A stretch of DNA of 64,000 nucleotides from Sciurus carolinensis (GCF_902686445.1 NC_062232.1:94040932-94104931), one strand, 5' to 3'; positions 1 to 10,791 are shown, counted from the stretch's first letter. A program made the numbers and translations. The notes: a model not told the origin generated them from the sequence alone.

Positions 1-1060
1 TATGTTGCCTGCCCCCATGGTTCACCCAGAGCCATATCAAACTGACTACAATACCCCTTCTTTAGATCATCACACCTGCACTCTCTGAAATATGCATGGG
101 ATGGCTCACATTGGATTCGACAGGACCAGATACACAGAGCGTTTCTTTAGGTGGACACATGAAACTACACCACTAAGAGGGAATAACTGGGCTGCTATGT
201 CACAGACAATTAAGAACCATTTCCTCTGACTCAACAGAAAGCTAGTAGATACCTAGACATACTGAAGATCACAGGGGAGCCTCCTAGAATTGTATTAGAG
301 GTGAACTGGTGTGATCACTATTTCCACACCAAGGAAAACATACAGGTAAAGCTGAAGATGGTAGGCATCTTCTAAAGGTTTCAAATCCTGATGAAATCCA
401 AATCAAGAAGATTTAATAAGAAAATTTCTCCACCTAAGCATGGATTATTATAAGTAACTCTAATGTCAATTTTGATCTTATGTGTTACTTTTTATACTGA
501 TTAATAATGGTTCCCTTACTGTTTCATATTGTGCCCTCAACCCATTTATTGTATTCTTCTAATGTTTCAAGTGTTAACTGGGATCATTCTTTCTCTTTTT
601 ATTTTCCTAGCTCAAATTTACACTTGTTTCTCTTAGTCCCTCTTTCCCTCTTACATTACCTGCTCCTGCCTCAAATCGCCCCCACCATCTTTTTGTTCTT
701 TTAGCTTGGCTTGTAGTATTCTTTATTCCCCATTTTTTCTTTCCTTCCTTTTTCAGTCCCTATATAGTGTAGTAGCAATTTTACTATCTTCACTAATTCA
801 TATTTGAATCTATTCCAGAACATCACTGTTTTATAACTGGATTATACAAACTATGGAGAATATTTTCAACAAGTTTTTCCCCCTCAGGTTTATTATGACA
901 TGACTTTGCTCTGAGTGCCTGTGGTTAATAGGATTTAGTATCTTCTCTCAAAGTGGTGCTGATACTGGGAACATTGAATAAGATATCTATACCTGAGGAT
1001 TTAAGAGAAAGAAGCTCACTAAACAGTCCCTTGCACAAAAGTAGAAAAGATAATCAATCT
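1..1060. other. No gene; right part probably L1 5' UTR
   Basis: No convincing coding region or recognisable repeat in roughly the first 900 bases. The last 100-150 bases lead directly into the L1 ORF1 start and are probably 5' UTR of that L1. How far left the L1 extends cannot be told by eye. Confidence 0.4.
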
Positions 1061-1800
1061 GGCAAATGGGTAGACATACAAACAATATGAAAAAACAAGG
1101 GAACAAACCATCCCCAAACATCCCATAACACTTCAACAACTGATCCCATTGACACCACAGTACAGAAAATGTTGTTGAAAAATATAGAAAAAGTTTATAA
1201 TTAAAATGTTCAGTGAGATAAAAGGAGATGTAAGGAATGAACTGAAGCAATACAGAAGTAAAAGGTTATTTCATTAAGATAAAGAGATTCTGAAAAAGAA
1301 CCAAACAGAAATTCTGGAAATGAAAGACTTAATAATCAAGTTCAAAATTTAGTTGAAATAATCACCTATAGATTAGACCACATAGAATACAGATTCTTAG
1401 GCTCTGAAGACAAATTATATAATCTTGAAAAAAAGATGACAATAAAGAAAATGTGGAGACCATAACCAGTATATCAAAAAATCTGGGATAACATTAAGAG
1501 ACCAAATCTAAGAATCACTAGCACAGACAAAATACAAACTAAAGGAACATACAACCTTTACAATGAAATAATATTAGAAAATTTTCCAAACCTTAGGAAT
1601 GATGAAAATCCAAATACAAGGACCATTTAGAACTCCAAAGAGGCAATATCAAAAAGATCCACTTTAAAACATACTATAGTTACAATGCCTAATATACACA
1701 AAAGGGGAGAATTTTAAAAGCTCCAAGAGGAAAATAGCAGGTTATATTTAGAGGTTAGCCAATTAGAATTTCAAATGATTTCTCAGCCTAGACCATAAAA
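1061..1800 (+). mobile_element. L1 ORF1 remnant
   Basis: Starts with the ORF1-start motif (aaacaatatgaaaaaacaag) that recurs at 6.5 kb and, more diverged, at 62.4 kb. Next comes a coiled-coil-coding stretch and, at about 1700-1790, a decayed version of the ORF1p C-terminal region. Stops and indels break every frame. ORF1p is the RNA-binding chaperone of L1; this copy cannot make it. At about 1800 it jumps straight into the 3' part of ORF2, so the rest of ORF1 and most of ORF2 are missing. Confidence 0.75.
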
Positions 1801-3310
1801 ATCAGGAAGTTATACCTGATCTTAAATAATACTACAGAGCTATAGTAATAAAATTGCATGGTATTGACATCAAAACAGACATAAGATCAATGAAACAGAA
1901 TAGAAACACAAAGACAAACCCACATGCTTAATAGCCATATGATACTTGAAAAAGGTGCCAAAAGCATATATTGGAGAAAAGATAGCATTTCAAATGAATG
2001 GTGCTGGGAAAACTGGATATTGGTATATTGATCAATGAAACTAGATCCTTATTTTCACCTTGCACAAAATTCAACTCAAAGTGGATCCAAGACCTAGGAA
2101 TTTGATCAAAAGCTTTGAAACTATTTTAAGAAAATAAAGGTCAACTTTCCAACATGTTGGCACAGGTACTGACTTCCTTAACAAGATGCCCAAAGCTAAA
2201 GAAATTAAACAAGGAATCAATAGGTTGAATGATATCAAATTAAAAAACTTCTGTACATCAAGGAAACAAGAACATAGAGAAACTACAGAATGGGAGAAGG
2301 TATTTATCAGCTGCTCATCTGACAGGGGATTAATATCCAAAATAAATAAAGAACTCAAAATCTTAACACCAAAAAAGCAAATAACCCAACTGATAAGTGG
2401 GCAAAAGAACTAACAGGCATTTCTCAAAAGAAGAAATGCAAATGACTACAAAGATATGAAAAATGATCAACATCCCTAGCAATCAGGGAAATGTAAATCA
2501 AAATGGAGATTTCATCTCATTCTGGTTAGAATGTCAATCATCAAGAATATAAATAATAGGGCTGGGGTTGTAGCTCAGTGGTAGAGCACTTGCCTAGCAC
2601 ATGTGAGGCACTGGGTGATCCTCACACCATGTAAAAATAAAAAAAATAAAATCCAAAAAAGAATACAAATAATAATAAAGGTGGCAAGGATGTTGGGTAC
2701 ATTAACATACTGTTGGTGGATGGCAAATTAGTACAACCACTTTGGAAAGCAGTATGGAGATTCCTTAAAAGTATAGGAATGGAACCACCATATGATCCAG
2801 CTATCACACTCCTTATTTATCCTAAAGAGCTAAAATCAGCATATTATAGTGGTATAGCCATATCAATGTTTATAGCAGCACAATTAACTATAACCAATTT
2901 ATAGAACCCAGGTACAGGTCATTTGATGAATGGATTAAGAAAATGTGGTATACATACACAATGTTGTTTTACTCAGTCATAAAGAAGACTAAAATGGAAT
3001 TTTCTGGTAAATGGATAGAACTGCAGAACATCATGATGTAAAATAAGCCAGACTCAGAGAGTCAAGGGTCAAATATTTTCTCTACTACGTGAAGCTAGAC
3101 CAAATAAAGGGGGGAGGGAAATAAGGAGTAGGGAATCCCATGAAAATAGAAGGGAGATCAGTGGAGTAGAGAAAAAGGATAGAGGGACAGGGAGGAGGGA
3201 TGTGAAAAGGGAGGAATGGCAGAATGAAATTGACCAAATTATGGTATGTACATATGAATATACCACAGTGAATTTCACCTTTGTGTTTATCAATAAAGTA
3301 CAAGTTAAAA
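1801..3310 (+). mobile_element. L1 ORF2 3' end and 3' UTR
   Basis: Matches the C-terminal part of L1 ORF2p. The region around 2000-2040 encodes the 'FQMNGAGKTG' type segment, 2710-2790 the 'LVQPLWKAVWRFL' segment and 2870-2900 the 'MFIAAQLTI' segment, in broken frames. A purine-rich 3' UTR follows with AATAAA at 3292-3297. The element is interrupted by an ID SINE at 2559-2658. It is the 3' half of the L1 beginning near 1061, or a second overlapping fragment. Confidence 0.85.
2543..2674 (+). mobile_element. ID-type tRNA-derived SINE with target-site duplication
   Basis: The element body is 2559-2658: tRNA-like head with A box (ggttgtagctcagtgg), B-box-like segment (gggtgatcctcac) and A-rich tail. 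It is flanked by a 16-bp duplication, aagaatataaataata at 2543-2558 and aagaatacaaataata at 2659-2674 (one mismatch). It sits inside the L1 ORF2 remnant, so it is younger than that L1. Confidence 0.9.
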
Positions 3311-3497
3311 ATAACTAAAATAAACAGAAAAAATTTCAGTAGAGCAGAGGAAGTGGAACAGGGAGAAGGAGGAGGGAAGGGAAGAAGGAAGTACAGTGGG
3401 TTGAAGTGGAGCAAATTATATTCCATGCTTGTATGATTATGTCAAAATGAACCCCAATATCAAGTATAACTATAATGAACTAATAAAAGATTTTAAA
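3311..3497 (+). mobile_element. Second L1 3' UTR end in tandem
   Basis: A purine-rich stretch (gggagaaggaggagggaagg) is followed by the typical L1 3' end around 3440-3490 with AATAAA at 3482-3487. It parallels the preceding 3' UTR at 3110-3300, so two L1 3' ends lie head to tail. Confidence 0.65.
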
Positions 3498-4777
3498 AGA
3501 TCAAATTAAAATATTCAGAAAATGTCCTATTAAGTAAAGTTAAATAAAATAATTTCTATTTCCTGTCTTGATGAATATACCTTCATATTGAAAATCAAAG
3601 CACACATATAAAATTGATTTTTCCTGAAAGTTAGTAAAAGGTCCCAAAACTACTAAATTATATTATTATTTTATATAATTGTCCTTCTGCTTATAGTCTG
3701 GTGGTGTTTGGATGAGTAATAAAATAAGTACATATGTAATTTATAAGTTGATATTTATTTGTGCCATTAAATCTGTTTTTCTTACCACTATTAGGTTTTT
3801 ACAATCAAAATTTTGACATATCAGTGTTTTATTTGCAGTTCTGCTCTGAAAGATTAGGAATGAAAATGTTATATTAAAAGTTAACAAAATTTGTGTGTAT
3901 TGCATATAACTAAATTAAAATAGAAAGGTTTTAAAATTTTTAGAAAGTTGCTTTTCTTCTAAAATGTTCAAGTCAATAAAACTAAAAATCAACTAAAAAT
4001 CTTTTCAAAATTATTATTAAATTTTAAATTAAATTAAAAATTTTAAACATAACATATTAAACTTGTGTAAAATTAGATTATTCACAAATTTTGAGTTTGA
4101 TTTGCATTACCAGTCAATGAAAATAATTGGTATTTCATTTCCCCTGTGTCATGCCTAGATGGATATGTGTACAACTTTAGGAATAATATGAATTATTTAA
4201 TAAAGCAAAATATTCTTTGACCAACATGTTCAACTGCTAGATTTATGAGTATCTCAAGAACACAAGTTGTAACAGAAAGAGAAACAAGAAAGGAATGCTG
4301 GACATTATTCGAAATGAAATTATTTTATGCAACACTCTATCACATTCATACATATAGGATTTGACAAGATAGCTTTTCCTACTATTAAAACGATTCTGCC
4401 ACTCAAGTTCTTCCTATCATCTAAGACAGTGTCCAGCTTTGACTAAGCAGCAGAATAAACCACAAATCTTCATGGTATGTGTTAGTTTTGATCCTTCAAG
4501 AAGCAGATACCAAAACAGGATTAGACGTGAAAGGGATTTATTGGGGGAAATGCCTATGAAGGACAAAGGGAAGGCGCCAGGACTAGACACCGAAAGGCTT
4601 CAGATGACAGTGTGGGTCTGACCCCTTTAGAAAGAAAGGGCAAATGAAAGAGTAATAAAGAAAAGTCTCAGACAGTAGTGCATTTCTAAGAAAGCATTAG
4701 CCACATCAGTGAATATTCTTTGACCAAAGTTGTTAGAGTAGATCCCTGTCCTGCAGGAATAGGCTTGCACATGTTTT
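3498..4777. other. AT-rich stretch, no gene recognised
   Basis: Strongly AT-rich with a near-palindromic A/T segment around 4015-4050. From about 4470 to 4625 the text resembles old interspersed-repeat sequence, but I could not assign a family. A 60-codon frame at 4439-4621 has no recognisable product. Confidence 0.4.
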
Positions 4778-4981
4778 TCTACATGTATGGTGGCAGAACT
4801 TTGCAACCATAACTAATCTTTCTGTTTATAGAAAAGCAACAATGAGAACGACATAGGTATAGGCATACTGTGCAGTAAAATACTAATTCATTCAATCTGC
4901 TAATGATACCAATGCACCACACTCTTAACAAAGGAATCCTAACAATAAGTGCATAATAAAACCTTAACAGCATGCCATTGA
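4778..4981. repeat. Mosaic duplicate of the 31.5-32.1 kb locus
   Basis: Bases 4778-4898 align with 31504-31637 in the same orientation; the first 90 bases differ at about 7 positions. Bases 4921-4981 align with 32056-32128 in inverted orientation, differing mainly by a 12-base insertion in the latter. The bases between contain accaatgcaccac and ctaatgatacc, which match 31902-31914 and 31713-31723 in inverted orientation. The origin is unknown. Confidence 0.75.
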
Positions 4982-5149
4982 ACTGTGCTCCTCTATTTTC
5001 TGGTCAACGAACTGCCCACCAAGAATTATGCTGCTTAAGTCTCCTGCTCCACAGTGCTTAGCTGACCAGTAGCGCCAGTTCTGGGTCCACTGCCATGTTT
5101 GTGTCAAGGTCACACTCTCCCCTACTCATATATATCATATGGAAGTTCA
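4982..5149. other. Unassigned, comparatively GC-rich segment
   Basis: Less AT-rich than its surroundings and not recognised as any repeat. No long frame on either strand. Confidence 0.35.
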
Positions 5150-5430
5150 AATTGTTAAGATGTCAGTTGTCCAAAAATTGACCTACATATTCAATTCAAT
5201 GTTAATCAAAATCTCAGCAGGCTTTTTCTGCAGACATTGGCAAAATGATTCTAAAATTCATATTATAATGTGAATACTTAGAGTAGCCAAAACAATTTCT
5301 AAAGAGAAGAGAAGTTGGAGGACCTGTTTCCAAGATTCATTATAAAACTGTAGCAATAAAGGTAGTGTGGTATTGGTGTGAAGACAGAACTGAATGAAGA
5401 GTCCAGAAATAGATCCACACATATACATAA
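5150..5430 (+). mobile_element. L1 ORF2 remnant (left part of an interrupted copy)
   Basis: Reads as the L1 ORF2 stretch encoding '..NSMLIKISAGFF..' followed by the segment ending 'agtccagaaatagatccacac'. The same ORF2 colinearly resumes near 6247, so a single L1 appears to be split by about 0.8 kb of later insertions. Confidence 0.8.
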
Positions 5431-5439
5431 ATGCATATG

Positions 5440-5925
5440 GTGTGAATGTGTCCCCCCTCTTCTCATTTATTTATTTTTTTGCTTTTTAAAAAAATTGATA
5501 ATAAAAACTGTGTGGTTTATGGTATGCAACATGACATATGTTGATAAATACATATATAGATTAATACCTGTATACATTGTTAAATGACAAACTGAGTTGA
5601 TTAATAGACCCATTACATCACACACCTATCCTTTTTTAATGGTGAGTACACTTAAAATCCAGTTTCTTAGTAATTTTCAAGCATACAATATATGTTATTA
5701 ACTATAGTCACCATATTTTACAATAGATCTCTTGAACTTATTCCTCTTATCTAAATAAAATGTTTATCCTTTGAGAAGTATCTCGCCAATTCCCCTGCCC
5801 TCTCAGGCTCTGGTAAACCCTATTTTACTGTCTGCGTCTATGAGTTCAACTTTTTAGACTCCATATATAATGAAATCATAAAGTATTTGACTTTCTGTGC
5901 TTGGATTATTTATTAAAATTTGTAT
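5440..5925 (-). mobile_element. Old L1 3' end, minus strand
   Basis: Antisense of an L1M-type 3' UTR, including 'attaactatagtcaccatat' and 'ctctggtaaaccctattttac', which are hallmarks of reversed old L1 tails. It lies between two halves of a plus-strand L1. Confidence 0.75.
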
Positions 5926-5935
5926 ATTGAAATCG

Positions 5936-6247
5936 AATTATCAATGGATGGCATTAAGAGAGGGAGTCTATGGGATTTAAATATGTTGTTAGGGTAGAGC
6001 CCTCATAAATGAGTGCCCATTTATGGCACTGAAAACAAGTCTGAAGGAAAACTCTCTCCTCTCTTGCACATAAGGACACAATGTAAAAGTACTGTCTATG
6101 AACCAGAACATGTACCTTCACCAGACATAAATCTAGCAATGTCTTGAACTTCCCACCCTCCAGAACTGTGATAAAATAAATTTCAGTTGTTTGTTTATAA
6201 ATCACCTAGTTTATGGTATTCTGTTATAGCAACCTGAGCAGACAAAG
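5936..6247 (+). mobile_element. MLT1-type LTR, 3' part (ERVL-MaLR)
   Basis: Contains the MLT1 series: 'agccctcataaatgag', 'cacataaggacacaatg', 'tctatgaaccagaacatg', 'cctccagaactgtgataaa' with polyadenylation signal, and the end 'ttctgttatagcaacctgag'. The first part of the LTR is missing. Confidence 0.8.
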
Positions 6248-6360
6248 ATAGTAAAATGATTTTCAACAATAGTGCAATGACCATTCATTGAGCAAAGGAG
6301 AGTGTTTTCAACAAATGGGGCTGGAGCATTCAGATATCCATATACATAATTAAATTTCAG

Positions 6361-6450
6361 AACTGAGGATATAGCTCAGTCATAGAACATGTGCTTAATA
6401 TGCAAAGACCCTGGGTTCAACCAACAGTACCAAAACAAAAAAAAAACAAC
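6361..6450 (+). mobile_element. ID-type SINE
   Basis: tRNA-like head 'gaggatatagctcagtcata', B-box-like 'gggttcaaccaacagtacc' and A-rich tail. Diverged compared with other copies here. No clear target-site duplication. Confidence 0.8.
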
Positions 6451-6500
6451 TGAATAAATACATATAAATCCATACTTTGTAATATATTTAAAATTTTATT

Positions 6501-6567
6501 CAAAATAGATGGGTAGACAAACAATATGGAAAAAACAAGGGAACAAACCATTCCAAACAAAATAGAT
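6501..6567. repeat. L1 ORF1 micro-insertion flanked by a 10-bp direct repeat
   Basis: The direct repeat caaaatagat occurs at 6501-6510 and 6558-6567. Between them lie 47 bases matching the ORF1-start region also seen at 1066-1100 (gggtagacaaacaatatgg). Without this insert the flanks join as continuous L1 ORF2 sequence. There is no poly(A) tail. Confidence 0.75.
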
Positions 6568-6639
6568 CTTAGACCTAAATGTAAGATTTCTGAGAGAAAG
6601 GGGTGGTAAGTCACAATTTGTAGGCTACATCAAGCAGGC

Positions 6640-6795
6640 CACCTCTTTTTATACACAAAGATTTATTGGAACAACTTCATGCCTATTCATTCTGTATTGG
6701 TTTTGGCTGCTTTTGCGTCACAAAGGCAGAGTTGAATAACTGAGACTCTATATGGTCTTCAAAGTTTAAACTGTTCACTCTTTGGTGCCTTAGTT
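6640..6795 (-). mobile_element. MER5-type (hAT-Charlie) DNA transposon fragment
   Basis: Contains 'gatttattggaacaacttca', 'ttggctgcttttgcgtcaca' and 'aggcagagttgaataactga', the core of the MER5 non-autonomous hAT element. Orientation is opposite to the fuller copy at 44209-44413. Confidence 0.75.
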
Positions 6796-7797
6796 AATTC
6801 ATTTTCAGATCTCTTTAGTTCATGATTCTTCTAATAGTTTGGAAGGAAATACAGTTTAGTATTCTTTAGTAGTTACCTTTAAAAATTTCAGATGCATATT
6901 TAATGGAATCTAAAGTTAGTCATCATTTCTATGTTTTTCTGAACATTCCAAGGACTTAAAATGTTTTAACTCTGATCACTCCTTTTCTATCTTACATGTG
7001 CTACTACCATAGTTTTTTACTTCCCTAATAATATCTTTTTTTGAACAATTAACATTTATATGCATTTTTGCACATTCTCATTCTTTTCTCATCTATTTGT
7101 GTGTGTGTGTGTGGTGTGTGTATGTGTCTGTTAAACCTTTCTTTTGAGATAACTTTCCTTCTTCCTTAAGTACATCCTTTAAAATTAGTTCAGTGAGGAT
7201 CTGTTGTATGTAATTATTTTCTAGAAAAGTAATTTTGAATGAAAACTGATTTTAGTGTCACATTATAAATCAAGAGATTCTTTCAGCATTTGAAGTTATT
7301 GTTATGTTCTCATGTGTTCCATTATTCTGGAAAATTCTACTGTCTAGTGTTCTGTCCTTTAAAGGTATTTGACTTTTCTATTTATAATGTGTGCATGTGT
7401 GTGTGTTCTGCAGTTCCACTTTGACATGCCAGATGTGGAATTCTTTAAAATATCCTGCTTGTGACTTATTCTCTTTCCTCAACCTGAAGTTTGAGTCTTT
7501 ACATCTTTGACTTTTGTCTCCGCCCCATTCTCTTAATTCTCTTTTGCAGGACTTCTACCATATGGTTATTGGACCTTCTCATTCTATTTCCATGTCTCTA
7601 AGATTCTTTTAATATTTTCCATCTCAGTATTTTTCTGAGTTATTTTCTTTGTGTGTGGGAGTTAATCTCTTCATCTCTATCTTCTAGCTTCCAGATCTTC
7701 CCTGTTATTTAATGTGTTTATGGAAACTTAATATTTTTGCTCACTTTTTATCATTCCTCAAAGTTTTATTTGGTTTTAAAATATATATAGCCTTTAC
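6796..7797 (-). mobile_element. Probable old L1-derived sequence, antisense
   Basis: Pyrimidine-rich text on the plus strand resembles the reverse complement of an old L1 3' region (for example 'ttttccatctcagtattttt'). Divergence is high, so the family call is weak. Contains a short (TG)n run at about 7099-7125. Confidence 0.4.
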
Positions 7798-7900
7798 AAA
7801 ATAATGTCAGCTGGGGATATGGCATGTGTCCAGCATGCATTAGGCCCTGGGTTTGATCCTCAGCACAGCAACATATATATATGATTTTAAAATAATGACA
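7798..7900 (+). mobile_element. ID-type SINE with target-site duplication
   Basis: Body 7810-7888 ('gctggggatatggcatgtgt', 'ccctgggtttgatcctcagc') with a short, degenerate tail. Flanked by aaaataatgtca at 7798-7809 and aaaataatgaca at 7889-7900 (12 bp, one mismatch). Confidence 0.85.
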
Positions 7901-8109
7901 TTTTTCATTTTTCTTGCTTACAGATTGATTATATTAGTTATTCTTTTTTATAATATATTATTTTTCATGACAAATATCAAAAGCCATGCAAATGTCAATC
8001 AATAGGCTCATGATACACAAAACATGGTATATTTGCAATACTCTGTAACAGTGAAAATGAATAAGAATTGCATATAGCAAATTGGATGAGTATATATTGT
8101 ACTTCTTTT

Positions 8110-8298
8110 ATTATTATCTTTTGTATCGGGATTGAACCCAGGGGAACTTAACCATTGTGCCATATCCCAATCTCTTTTTATTTTTTTTATTTTGAGACAA
8201 GTTGCTAAGTTACTTAGGGCCTTATTAAGTTGCTGAGGTTGGCTTCAATTTGCACTCCTTCTGCCTCAGCCTCCTGAGCTGTTGGGATTACAGGCATG
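8110..8298 (-). mobile_element. B1-dID composite SINE
   Basis: On the minus strand it reads 7SL-derived B1 ('cctgtaatcccaacagctca', 'gaggctgaggcagaaggag') followed by an ID-like half ending 'gggttcaatcccgatacaaa'. This B1 plus ID fusion is typical of squirrel and dormouse genomes. Confidence 0.85.
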
Positions 8299-8600
8299 TT
8301 CACTTTATCTCCCACCTCACTGTGGTGGCTGATTTGATCGTGTGTGTTATAATTTGGGATGATGTCATATGCGTGGGACTTTATCTGCAGAACTCCAGGG
8401 ATGGTTCATGGTTCATTCTTCCAAAGAAATTTTCATTTGCTTCTGCTACTCACATCAGAGTGTTTCCAACTTAGGAATACCTTAAGTTAATTTCTAAACT
8501 TAGGCTTTTCAGGACTATGCAAAAGTATAAATTCAACCAAACCTGTGTTAAAGGCTTGTGATTATAATTTCTCAGGGGAAATATTTTTTCATCAAGAGGG
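8299..8600. other. No recognised feature
   Basis: No gene or repeat recognised. A 74-codon frame beginning inside the neighbouring SINE is not a credible gene. Confidence 0.3.
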
Positions 8601-8604
8601 GATG

Positions 8605-8835
8605 AGAGAAGAATGGAGGAACTTTAAATTACAGAGAGAAATGAGAGGGAGGGGGTATGAAAATGGTGGAATGAGACAGACATCATTACCCTATGTACAT
8701 GTATGATTACACAAATGGTGTGAATCTCCATAATGTACAACCATAGAAACGAAATGATGTATCCCATTTGTGTACAATGAATCAAAATACAGTCTGTAAA
8801 AATAAAAATAATTAAATAATTAAAAAAGAGGCCAA
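8605..8835 (+). mobile_element. 5'-truncated L1 3' UTR
   Basis: Purine-rich 'gaatggaggaactttaaatt', 'ggtggaatgagacagacatc', 'attacacaaatggtgtgaat', then an A-rich tail at about 8790-8830. The same 3' UTR subfamily occurs at 57.5-57.8 kb, which provides a direct within-window comparison. Confidence 0.85.
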
Positions 8836-8999
8836 CTTGAAACAAATAGGTATTCTTTTCATCTTTTTGCTAAAAGTAGATTTTTTCCCATTCCCCCATT
8901 TCACTAAAGTGTGAAACTTATGAAATTCCCAGTTTTATGTGGTGTCTCAACTTCCATTTTCGACTCTATACAAGATTTTTCTGTTTTCTTTGTTTGACT

Positions 9000-9440
9000 A
9001 CTAAACCAAGCATCTCTATTTAAAAAATTTTTGTTATTAATTGCCAAATTTTTAAATTTTAACTTATGTATAATAATTTTATATATTTATGAATACTATG
9101 TGATATTTTAATACATATAGCTTGTGGAATGACCAAGTAAGGCTATTTGGCAAACCCATAATCTCAAAAATTATCATTTCTTTGTGGTGAGAAGAGTTAA
9201 AATCTTCTATCTTAGCTTTTTTAAAAAAATGTACATTACTATTAACTATATGACTTGACTGTGTAATAAAACACCATAATTATGCCCTATCTAAATGTAG
9301 CTTTGTAACAATTGACCAATCTTTCCTCTTCCACTCCACACTCCAGCCTCTGGTAACCACCATAGTACTCTACTTCTATCACTCAAGTTATTTTTGATAG
9401 TATATCTCTTCAGAGTAACTGTAACTTCATAATCAGTTTG
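9000..9440 (-). mobile_element. Old L1 3' UTR, minus strand
   Basis: Reverse complement of an L1M 3' UTR: 'ttgtggaatgaccaagtaag', 'tctttgtggtgagaagagtt' and 'cctctggtaaccaccatagt' are diagnostic on the plus strand. Confidence 0.75.
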
Positions 9441-9460
9441 TCCCTCTGATTTCCAACTCT

Positions 9461-9540
9461 CTCTCCTGTCTCTCTCTCTCTCTCTCCCTTCCCACCCCTT
9501 CTCTGACTCACTCTCTCTTTCTCTTTTTCCCCTGTATTTC
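9461..9540. repeat. (TC)n pyrimidine-rich simple repeat
   Basis: Interrupted ctctctct tract flanked by T/C-rich sequence. Confidence 0.85.
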
Positions 9541-9849
9541 TCCCTCTCCTCTTGGTTAAAAATTTGCTTGCTTCTTTGGAATTTTATATTGAATATTTTT
9601 AACTTTGTTTGATTAGCTATGAATTAATTGCATGGTTAATTTTTTTCCAGACTTTCTTGATGCTTTTAATTGATATTTTTGAGTTGTCCATTCTTTAATT
9701 TCTAGGAAAAGAAATTCACATGCATGATCTTTTAAAATAAGAAAGTCATAAAATTAATTAACAGCATATAAGTAGGGCTTATAACTTACATAAATCTTTT
9801 CTTTGACTGCAGTCTCATTGTAATAACATATGACAGTGGTGGAGAACCT

Positions 9850-10060
9850 GAAACTTTTTCAAAGTACTTTAATATCTATTTAATTTCATCCTCTCAAAAT
9901 ACCTGTAAGGTTGAACATCTGTAGTTATTCACATTTTACAGAAAAAGAAACAGTGGCTCAAAGAGGTGAACTTATTTGCCAAAGCTCATGTATTCATTAG
10001 CAAGAGCACTTGTAGGAACACTATTAGACTTTAAGACCAATGCATTCTTCACTATTATTT
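9850..10060 (+). mobile_element. MIR SINE
   Basis: Carries the MIR central and 3' text: 'acattttacagaaaaagaaa', 'cagtggctcaaagaggtgaa', 'tttgccaaagctcatgtatt'. Ancient mammalian-wide tRNA-derived SINE, well diverged. Confidence 0.7.
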
Positions 10061-10791
10061 TTTGCAAAGTGTGATATTTGTCTTTTTGAGAAAACCCTTC
10101 TCTGACAAAAGAAATATAGAGGTCTATAGCATAAATCTTCTTCCTATTAGAAAGCACATTTTGGAACCAAAATTTTATCCATTTAGATTGGTATATAAAA
10201 AAGAAACTATGCAAGACGACCTGGTGACAATTTCCTTTGGCTTATAAGTCTTAACTGTTTGTTGACACTTCTCTGTGGCATGCATTATGTCATATCCTCC
10301 ATTAGCAACTGTCCTTCTGTCCCTAAGAACTTTCATCACCAAAATCACTAGGGGTTAGCCTTGTGGCCCCTGCTATTCAACATGCAAAGGCATCTTTTGG
10401 CCCACCTCTATCATAGTGACATTCTGCATGGCGTGACCTGCAGATGGGTACTAATTGAATATAATCCAGAAGGAATGATGTTTCTTTTTCATCTGAAAAT
10501 TAACCTCAATGGAAGTTAAATTGATGCAAACACAGCTGGGAAAGACCAAAGGTTTTTGTTTTTTCAGGTAAATAGAATGAGTTGGTTTCAATCTAAACAA
10601 ACCTATGTTGGTGGCCTCTATAAGCTTATTTGCTTGAAAATTGTCAGTGTGTCTTGCCAGTGCTTGCAGGAAACATTAGAACTGAATCCTTCCTTTAAAA
10701 ATGTCTGAAATGTCACCTGAGGGTGAGACCTAGGAGGGAGAACTTGGGACAGTTGCAGGGAAGAAGAGAACAAAGGCTAAGCTAGCTAGAA
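10061..10791. other. No recognised feature
   Basis: Unique-looking, moderately AT-rich sequence. I recognise neither a coding exon nor a repeat. Short frames of about 60-80 codons occur on both strands and overlap each other. Confidence 0.3.

Larger units (their letters stand above)
6248..6610 (+). mobile_element. L1 ORF2 remnant (right part) with insertions
   Basis: Resumes the ORF2 3' text ('gattttcaacaatagtgc', 'cttttcaacaaatgg'-like and, from 6568, 'cttagacctaaatgtaag'). It is interrupted by an ID SINE near 6361-6450 and by a 47-bp piece of L1 ORF1 start at 6511-6557. Confidence 0.75.

Noticed and set aside
4778..4981. Minus-strand 64-codon frame as a small gene
   Set aside because: The sequence is a mosaic of pieces of another non-coding locus, and its frame is not kept in the partner copy.
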